From Ascaris suum (Eukaryota > Nematoda > Chromadorea > Rhabditida > Ascarididae), in contig CM024179.1 of NCBI GenBank assembly GCA_013433145.1, forward strand, positions 1-64,000: DNA of 64,000 nucleotides, in the 5' to 3' direction. The notes below the pieces were generated by a model that was not told where the DNA came from, searched no databases, and was given only the letters and a program-made list of their open reading frames with translations. This document shows, one piece after another, positions 57,536-64,000 of the stretch (positions are counted from its first letter, which is position 1; the number at the start of each line of letters is the position of its first letter). Both the position numbers and the translations under genes were made by a program.

Positions 57536-58266
57536 AAAATAGATACTGATGGACGACTTCGCGCGTAAATGAATCCCGGCAGAAGGCGGAACACTGCGCT
57601 TTGTTTAATAATGTTCTGTTCTCTGCTGAGGTTTCTCAGCAAATAAAATCGTCCATCATCATCTCTTTATTGAATATGCATACATATATGTACATTATAT
57701 ACGTTTACATATATATGTACACGTATTTATCTGTGCACATATATGATGTATATGATGTCATCGCCGTATGTCAGTTGCTAATGCAAGGAAATATAGAGCA
57801 GTTTATTAGACTTCGCATATCAGTTGACTGTTGTGTGCAAATGTTGCATCACCGTAACCAGCATCTACAGCGATGCGGGCGGCTTCTGGCATTGTGCATG
57901 AATAAGTACTCCAAATATTTTGTCGAGGGCTAAAACTGGGGAACCAAAGATAATGGACACCTAAGATGTTTTGGAATCCAATGTGAGATGATGTGTTATA
58001 TTACCGAAGAATTTCCTTGACTTGTAAAATATCAAGTGGGGAACCATGAGTGAATAGCCATGAAATGGCCCTTTTACATTCTCTTACAATCGGTTTTGTC
58101 GAAGTTGGATCTGTTATTTTCTGTCAGTGTTAGTTTAAAACGACGGAAATTTGTGTGTCACAGGATGTCATTACTTGGTTCACCTTGTTCAATAACTGTT
58201 CCGATTTTGAATCCATTTTTTTGTCGTTTTTTTTTAAATTTTAATTTTCGATGCCTTTCAACTCGC

Positions 58267-58530
58267 GTTAGTGCTAGTGCTATTGGTAGTATTAGTGCTG
58301 ATGGTAGTGGTAGTGGCTGCTCGCAATGGTAGTGGTAGTGGCAGTGGTAGTGCTGATGGTAATGGTAGTGCCAGTGGTAGTGCTTGTGCTAGTCCTAGTT
58401 TTAGTGGTAGAGCTAGTGCTAGTGCTAGTGCTAGTGGCAGTGCCAGTCGCAGTGTTAATGCTGGTGGTAGTGGTAGTGCTAATGGTCGTTAAAGTACTAG
58501 TGCTAATGTTAGTGCCAGCGAAGCCGCGAG
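58267..58530 (+). repeat. GCTAGT/GGTAGT hexanucleotide tract, part 1
   Basis: Imperfect repeats of GCTAGT, GGTAGT and GCCAGT. One frame reads as Ser/Gly/Ala repeats (GSGSGSADGNGSASGSACAS), open from 58271 to 58492. The period is a multiple of three and the TAG triplets sit out of that frame, so it stays open automatically. Coding is possible but not shown. Confidence 0.85.
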
Positions 58531-58600
58531 GTTAGATTTGAAAGTTCGTCCCACATTTTTCCTCACAATGCTCATCTACCTCCACATATATATATCCTGG

Positions 58601-58733
58601 TCGTAGTTGTAGTGGTATTGCTGCTGGTAGTGGTATTGCTAGTCCTGTTGGTACTTTTAATGCTAGTGCTAGTGCCAGTGTTACTGTTAGTGTTAGTGTT
58701 AGTGTTAGTGTTAGTGCTAACGCTAGTGCTCCT
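58601..58733 (+). repeat. GCTAGT/GTTAGT hexanucleotide tract, part 2
   Basis: Continues the previous tract after about 70 bases of other sequence, ending in pure GTTAGT repeats. The minus-strand frames give ALTLTLTLTLTV-type repeats, which are artefacts of the repeat. Confidence 0.85.
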
Positions 58734-59344
58734 CTCATTTCCCCCTTTCATGACGGGCACATGGGTAAGTTTTCAATTTCATGTGAGCAGCTATTTGCGG
58801 TCGACCTAGATTTATCTACCATCGTGTGAGCAAGGCGCTTTGTTGCAGAAGGGTCTAGCATTAGGTCAAGCATTTGCAGACCGATGTTTCAATTGATAAT
58901 GCTGCATCTTCCTTGTGGAGCTTTTTCAAGAATGTGTCCTAGAATCAGAAAGGATGGGTTGTCAATCGTCGAATGCGCTTTCAGAGACTTGAGCATAAAA
59001 ATTTGCCCCTACCTCCTTTGCTGCTTGGCTTATTCATAAGCTGGGCCAGATTCATATAATGTTGTTACTTGTACTGTTTGAGGTGCTGTCGGGAGGTTTT
59101 TGCTACTGCATTTTCGATTGAATTGACGACTCCTATGGGGAGTGTGAAGCTGCAGGAAAAGCAAACAGCTGTAGTTTCTGAAATGGGCCGTGTTCTTAGC
59201 GAGCGATGACACCTTGATCATTCATTGTTAAAAACGTTGCAGTAAACGTAACAATATATCATGGGGAAGCAGGATTTGAAAAACAAAACTTGACAGATTT
59301 TGAAGGGCATTACAAACTTCATTAGAACCCCTCAGAACCTGAGA
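58734..59344. other. No gene recognised
   Basis: Mixed sequence; the minus-strand open frame 59030-59221 has no motif. Confidence 0.5.
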
Positions 59345-59752
59345 TTAAAAAAAACTTTTCCTCACACCGATTCATGCTCATTCCAAATCGATCAAAACCA
59401 AGGCAAAAAGACGGCGGAGGCGGTCAGAGATGTTGGCAGATGCTTTTACAGGTAAGTCTTATACGTATGCAATTTCTCGCTCCTGAAGGGTTCACTGGGC
59501 GAAAGATCCTCAGAGCAAAATTTGCACGTTTGGCAATACAGTCCAACAGTTTAGCCGCCTAATGATTGATCAGAACCTTTTCTATCGATCACCTTTCGAT
59601 CTGTGAACACTTCAGGAGCGAGGAATTGTTCACGTTGATATTTGCATGTAAAAGCAGTTGCCAACATTTCTGATCGCAACCGCCATCCTCTTGCCTTGGT
59701 TGTAATCGATTTGGAATGAACACAAGTCGATGAAAGGAAAGGTTTTCGTTTT
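59345..59752. mobile_element. About 400-bp imperfect palindrome (second foldback candidate)
   Basis: The left arm has CATGCTCATTCCAAATCGAT, AACCAAGGCAA, GTTGGCAGATGCTTTTACA and TCGCTCCTGAAGGGTTCAC. The right arm has the reverse complements: GTGAACACTTCAGGAGCGA, TGTAAAAGCAGTTGCCAAC, TTGCCTTGGTT and ATCGATTTGGAATGAACAC. Outer edges pair less well (AAAACTTTTCCTC / GAAAGGAAAGGTTTT). The centre is near 59548 with a loosely paired loop. More diverged between arms than the 15567 palindrome, and with no sequence in common with it. No transposase seen. Confidence 0.8.
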
Positions 59753-60547
59753 TATCTCACATTGTGATGAATGAATTTATCTGATTTATATAGGCGTAAC
59801 GTCGTAGAAGAAAGTCGTTGGCGATTGATCCGGTGTGGCTGATGGAACTTGTAAAAAAGAAAACGCAGTGAAGTTGCGGCGGCCCGTTCATTTCATTCTT
59901 TTGTTCGATTCATTTTCTCTGCTCTTTCGATGGACTCTTCGGCTCCATGTCACGCACACGTGAGTTTCAGACGCAGCTTTGCAATATTTTTCTCCGTTGT
60001 TGATGTTAACCATACTTTTCTCATTCTATTGGCATTCCTTACGTGGTGTTATTCTCGTAATTAAATTCAGGACGGTGATATGATTGGAGAAGAACGTGAG
60101 GCTTTTACTTCCGGTGACTATTGCTTCGTTGGTGTTTTTACTGAATCGATAATTCATATCTTTATTTATGTTACAGTGTGTTTTATGGACCAGAAATCGA
60201 CGTATTTCATCCCATATGATGGCAAGTTGGGGGTTATTTAAAAGAACAGAAAACAGAGATGGCCAGATGCAACGAGACTGCTTCTTTCTTAGACTCACTA
60301 CGACATTTTGTTGGATTTATTGCGACGTCTTCGTCGATGACTAAGGAATTGTTGCTGGCTTATATCGCGCGCGCTCTCTCCCTCCTGCGTGTGCGTGTGC
60401 GTGTGGTGCTGAAGCGCCTAACGAAAAAGCAATCTGTACGGTTCGACCGCATCGACCGACTGACTGCATTTTCAAAATTCGAGTGACGAACGAATTTTCA
60501 GCTGCGAACTCACTTCACTCATCTGAAATTTCGAGCGGCAATTTCAG
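59753..60547. other. No gene recognised
   Basis: Includes a short CGCGCGCGCTCTCTCC and GTGTGCGTGTGCGTGTG low-complexity run near 60366-60398. Open frames are not supported. Confidence 0.5.
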
Positions 60548-60618
60548 TTAGGCACGAATGCTCCAAAAGTCGCGCCTAAATTGCATCGATGGGATCGTTT
60601 TTTCCCGAGTGCTTGCAT
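60548..60618 (+). CDS. Candidate exon, function unknown
   Basis: A 71-base open stretch between GCAATTTCAG and GCAT|GTAAGT, both strong splice sites, reading LGTNAPKVAPKLHRWDRFFP then SAC. Splice strength is the only evidence. Confidence 0.25.
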
Positions 60619-61264
60619 GTAAGTAGTGTTTTCCATAGGAATGCGTATTTTATTTTCTGGGATTCATTCACGAAATTTTTAAAGAACGAACACATGTATT
60701 ATGGAACGTTGTAAGCGTTTGACTAGTGGTATAATTGAGGAGAAAGTAGGATGGTGAGTGTAGTCAGGCAACAACTCTCATGCGCTGTTGTTTTGAGTAT
60801 GCCTTCCGGAATCAATGAGGGAGCTTTGCGTCGCAATGAGCTTTCGTAAACGAAATTGCTTGATAGTGGACCTAGGAGAAGAAAGGGTATAGCGGTCTTA
60901 ATGAAGTCACTAGATGTATGGGATGTGTGAAGGTAGAATGTCCGCCCGTCAGTTTGGTCAGCGAGGGAGAAAGAGGGAAGAAGGAGTAAGGAGCGAAGGG
61001 ATTTGTCTCCTCGTTATTTTCAAGTTATTTTTGGATCTTCCCTACTTGAGGTCAATTTTTCATTCAGAAAGAACCGTCTGCGCGATTGGGAAGGTGCAAG
61101 AAAGGTTCACTGCAAAAAGTACTGTCAAACGTACATCGGTTTCTGTCCTTTACCGGCAACTATAATTGTTCACTGCTGTGCTCAAAAAGCTGTTGGTGCG
61201 TATGTGCTAGAAGAATAACGGTCATTCTTTTGATTTGTTGTAGTGCATCTTGACTTTTTTACAG

Positions 61265-61350
61265 AGCATGACAGCATTTAAGGTTTCTCTGACACTGCTG
61301 CATATGCTTAGTGATGTCTGCGATCTCCGACACACTCTCCAACCTTCCAG
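61265..61350 (+). CDS. Candidate exon 1 of a three-exon chain, function unknown
   Basis: Between GACTTTTTTACAG and CCAG|GTGCAC, open only in the frame SMTAFKVSLTLLHMLSDVCD then LRHTLQPS. Ends phase 2, which joins 61661 in frame. An alternative on the minus strand (61259-61465, Ser/Pro-rich) overlaps. Not recognised. Confidence 0.3.
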
Positions 61351-61660
61351 GTGCACTAGAAGGTAGAGGAGTTGGAGGAGACATTGAGGAGTCGCTGAGA
61401 AGTATTGTGCAATATGTTGGTTGCCGTGTTGTTAGCGTTGTGCAGTTTTTTTCAAAATCCACCATTTCGGTATGTTTTACACGACACGAGGTTACGACAT
61501 CTCATCGAAGAAGATAGAGTGATAGCAATGATATTAGATAGATTTCTTTAAACTTTAGTTGTCTCCATATTCCAAAATTGTCGTGTCAGTTCATTCCGTG
61601 TAGAGGGTTCCTGCGATGCTTCATTTAGCACAGCTGACTCTTAGGAAAATGTATCTGCAG

Positions 61661-61739
61661 GTGCACACCGTACGTTTCTTATGGCGATGCGCCTCTTCCC
61701 GATAATCTTGCTCGCTTCGTCCTGCGTCGTGTTTCTTGC
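61661..61739 (+). CDS. Candidate exon 2 of the chain
   Basis: Between GTATCTGCAG and CTTGC|GTAAAA. With the previous exon it gives R, then CTPYVSYGDAPLPDNLARFV and LRRVSC. Phase 1 base in, phase 0 out. Not recognised. Confidence 0.3.
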
Positions 61740-61917
61740 GTAAAACGCCATCTATATCTGGGCATTGTTTTGCACGCAGTGAGTGCTGCACTTCTTAGTA
61801 CGCAGTTTTTCGGGCCATCGTTTTATGGATTCTCTTATTGTCTCTGTGAAGTCAGTTGCGTAGTGTTTGTTATTCCAATGTTTTATTCATTATTTAGTTA
61901 TTTTTTCGTCGATGCAG

Positions 61918-61977
61918 CACAACGGGCAACTGCCAGCGTCTGTGTCGCGTCACAGCTTATTTTCGATAATCCTTTAA
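61918..61977 (+). CDS. Candidate terminal exon of the chain
   Basis: The acceptor TTCGTCGATGCAG is followed in phase 0 by HNGQLPASVSRHSLFSIIL and a TAA. Two consecutive phase matches support the chain, but each could occur by chance. Confidence 0.25.
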   Translation, partial: HNGQLPASVSRHSLFSIIL

Positions 61978-63581
61978 TAATTTAATCATTGAGTCACTGA
62001 AAATTCATTCGTTACGAGCAGATTCGAGGATGATTTGTTGAATTGCTTTAAAATAATGAGAGTATTAGGTGAGAAAAGCAGTCTTACTATATAAGCAGCA
62101 CACAATATGCGCCATCACTTTTGGTCGTAGACGACCTGATTTCGGTGGCTTACGGTGACCATTCGTCATGACCTGAACTCCGAAATGGATCGGTGGTAGC
62201 TGATCCAAAATAAACTGCAGTTTTTTTCAAATGGGTAGAGAATTTCCTCGGTGGCTTTTATTCCATTTCGTGACTGGATTTAGAATATTATTTCTTTAAG
62301 CTCTAATAATCATTTTTACATTTAATAATCTCGAGTAAATTATTTGAATATGCTTATTGCAGTGATGTCACTTGTGATTATTCGTAGGGGAAACATTTTC
62401 GTGGTTTCATAATGCAAGGATATTTGCAGATGATGCTTTCTTATATTCGGACACGCGCATTTGGACTCTGATTCGTTTCTTTTGAAGAAACCGCTCTCTA
62501 TTCGTTTCTCACTTTCAAATCCTGTCTTGGTGAATTTCATGCGAGATTTGCTGAAGCGAACCGTATCATGGTTAGTTCCTTCTCCCTCGAGCGAAATTGT
62601 ATGCAGCGAATCTATCCAGATGCCACTTAAGCGACAGAGAGCAATCTTCAAAGATAAGAACTCCTTTTGGCAATTCCATTTAGCATTGTCGAACATGCCC
62701 TAGCTGAAGACCTTTTTTAAAGCTTTTGCATTTGTTGATTAGCAGCTAAATGAATCGATGTACGAGCTAAACGGAAAATTCTGATGTTGCACCTAAGAAG
62801 ACATCGTTAGGTTCTCTCACCGGGGACAGCTAGGAAGGGGTAAGGAGTCGCTTCCTTTTCCCATAGCTGAAAAATTTTCCGCCCCTTAACGATTGAAGCT
62901 CTACGCTTGTAGATCTCAAAGCATCTGGACTGCAGAAACGCAAATTTTCGGTCTCTGAAAGTTTTGTCCTTAAAAGCCCTCTTTTTACTTGTGTCGTAAT
63001 CGTTCGCAACTAATATATGATTCAGATGCTTGGATGCGAAATATTTGTATAATAGGATGACAGTGGGCTGCAAGGTGTTCTCTGCGACACACAAGCCTAC
63101 AGTAAGCGGTAGCAAAATGAAATCAAGCATTTTATTCGCCTTCTTTGCATGTAACTCAAGAAATTTTGATTTTTATGAGTAATTAAATGATAATATTAAC
63201 ATTCGACTCGGCATGTTTAAACGCTAAGTCATCGCGGAAGAGGAGAGAGAGGGTTCCTGGGGACATCTCTTACCTTCCCCTTCATTCTTGTGCTCAGAGC
63301 TTTGTGTAACGAAGTATTCACACTTTTAAACAATTTTCAGCAGCATCTGTCTGTAGATGCTTCGTTCTCATAAAATATCTGCGAGGTATTTCCCAGTTGT
63401 TTCCAGTTTAACTGTAACATCCATTTCTTCCGCGAAACCGATTAGGTTTATCTCTAACCAGTTAAAAAGAATTGTCTTTTTGAGAGGTCTTATTCTCTTT
63501 TTATAACTTCATTCCATCGAAGAGTAACTGTTCTCGTTTCCGCCATTCGCGAAGAGTCTGTCGGAGATTTATTTTTAGCAG
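61978..63581. other. No gene recognised
   Basis: Open frames on both strands at 62340-62703 overlap each other and have no motif; the same holds for 62807-63130 minus. Confidence 0.45.
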
Positions 63582-63686
63582 ATGCCACCATTTTTAGCCG
63601 ATGCCGCCATCATGCGATGCCAGTGCCTTCTACACAGATAAAACGATTCTGGCACCGATGGTACGTGCTGGAAGAACTCCTCTCAG
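63582..63686 (+). CDS. Candidate exon, function unknown
   Basis: A 105-base open stretch between ATTTTTAGCAG and CTCAG|GTAAAT, reading ATIFSRCRHHAMPVPSTQIK then RFWHRWYVLEELLS. The W-x-x-W-Y-V-L string is protein-like, but I cannot place it in a family. The last 314 bases after it show nothing further. Confidence 0.3.
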
Positions 63687-64000
63687 GTAAATCAGTTCTT
63701 AATGTTTATGTTATGAAAACGTCATTATTGTACATGAGCGATGACAGATGAGGCGTTCATCTTTTTTTTTCTTATTAACCATATGCTAATATTAGCATGA
63801 ATCACCTCTAACGGTTCTACGGGTTGTCTCCTATCCAAATAGACTTGGATTTTTGATTGGGGAAGGATATCCCGTTCCTGAGATGACAGCGGCATTCGTT
63901 GTAGTGAGCCGCACTTTTCATAATCGTTATCTTATGTTCTAGGTACATTGCGCATACCTATCATAAGTCCTCTGACATGTTGGGAAGACTTTTTTTAAAT
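63687..64000. other. Window end, no gene recognised
   Basis: Mixed sequence with a poly-T run near 63760; nothing coding seen before the window is cut. Confidence 0.4.

Larger units (their letters stand above)
50522..58110 (+). repeat. Segmental duplication block A, unit 2
   Basis: The partner of 19063-26686. It follows the CTLH exon, so this is probably the original setting of the RanBPM-like 3' half. It continues past its right edge into unique DNA, with no satellite. Confidence 0.95.

Noticed and set aside
58271..58809. Several overlapping open frames on both strands in the hexanucleotide tract
   Set aside because: All frames of an imperfect six-base repeat tend to stay open; only the repeat itself is reported.
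62340..63130. Open frames of 80-118 aa on both strands near the right end
   Set aside because: They overlap each other, carry no recognisable motif, and are within chance length for this base composition.

Overview
This is eukaryotic, intron-rich DNA. I see no bacterial-style operons, ribosome binding sites or tRNA/rRNA genes. The recognisable coding pieces are short exons with GT..AG borders (one probable GC..AG) and TTTCAG/TTGCAG-type acceptors. They come from animal-specific families: a LAR-type receptor tyrosine phosphatase ectodomain, an F5/8C + laminin-G protein, an Ig-superfamily extracellular or muscle protein, and a RanBPM (RANBP9/10)-type CTLH/CRA protein. A nematode or other ecdysozoan is my best guess from acceptor style and gene content, but the sequence does not prove it.

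Layout. Three same-orientation arrays of a T-rich 16-base minisatellite, basically (TTTTA)3G, lie at 1-2530, 7623-15434 and 26687-30520. Around them is an old, rearranged tandem segmental duplication. Unit 1 (about 2.5-26.7 kb) and unit 2 (about 30.5-58.1 kb) share three blocks in the same order. Block C is 2530-3737 versus 30520-32780. Block B is 3827-7622 versus 37898-45037. Block A is 19063-26686 versus 50522-58110. Unit 2 is the longer form. Unit 1 lacks about 1.06 kb inside C, the 33-37.9 kb interval, 3.42 kb inside B, and the 45.04-50.52 kb interval. The last is replaced by array 2, a 420-bp near-palindrome and LAR-like exon fragments.

Genes. The best gene model is RanBPM-like: a CTLH exon (49749-49889, unit 2 only) followed by exons at 54422, 55248, 55815, 56207 and 57008 that join in phase and end at a stop at 57135. 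The same last five exons recur in unit 1 at 22978, 23825, 24392, 24784 and 25583. The two copies differ in these exons by six replacement changes and no silent ones, by eye. Upstream in unit 2 are an F5/8C end exon (34077), laminin-G exons (37593, 39272), Ig exons (42496, 44714, 45374), two broken coiled-coil exons (46165, 47906) and a degraded non-LTR reverse transcriptase (48847). Many of these carry stops or frameshifts, so much of the window looks like partial, decaying gene copies, although uncorrected single-base assembly errors could mimic that.

The most notable signals are the repair-like scars in unit 1: a 60-base inverted copy at the left edge of block B and a 128-base patchwork filler at the 3.4-kb deletion. 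Also notable are duplication edges ending directly in the satellite at short T-rich matches, array-specific satellite variants, and two unrelated long palindromes (15567-15986 and 59345-59752). The right end (58.1-64 kb) holds a GCTAGT-type hexanucleotide tract, the second palindrome and only weak exon candidates.
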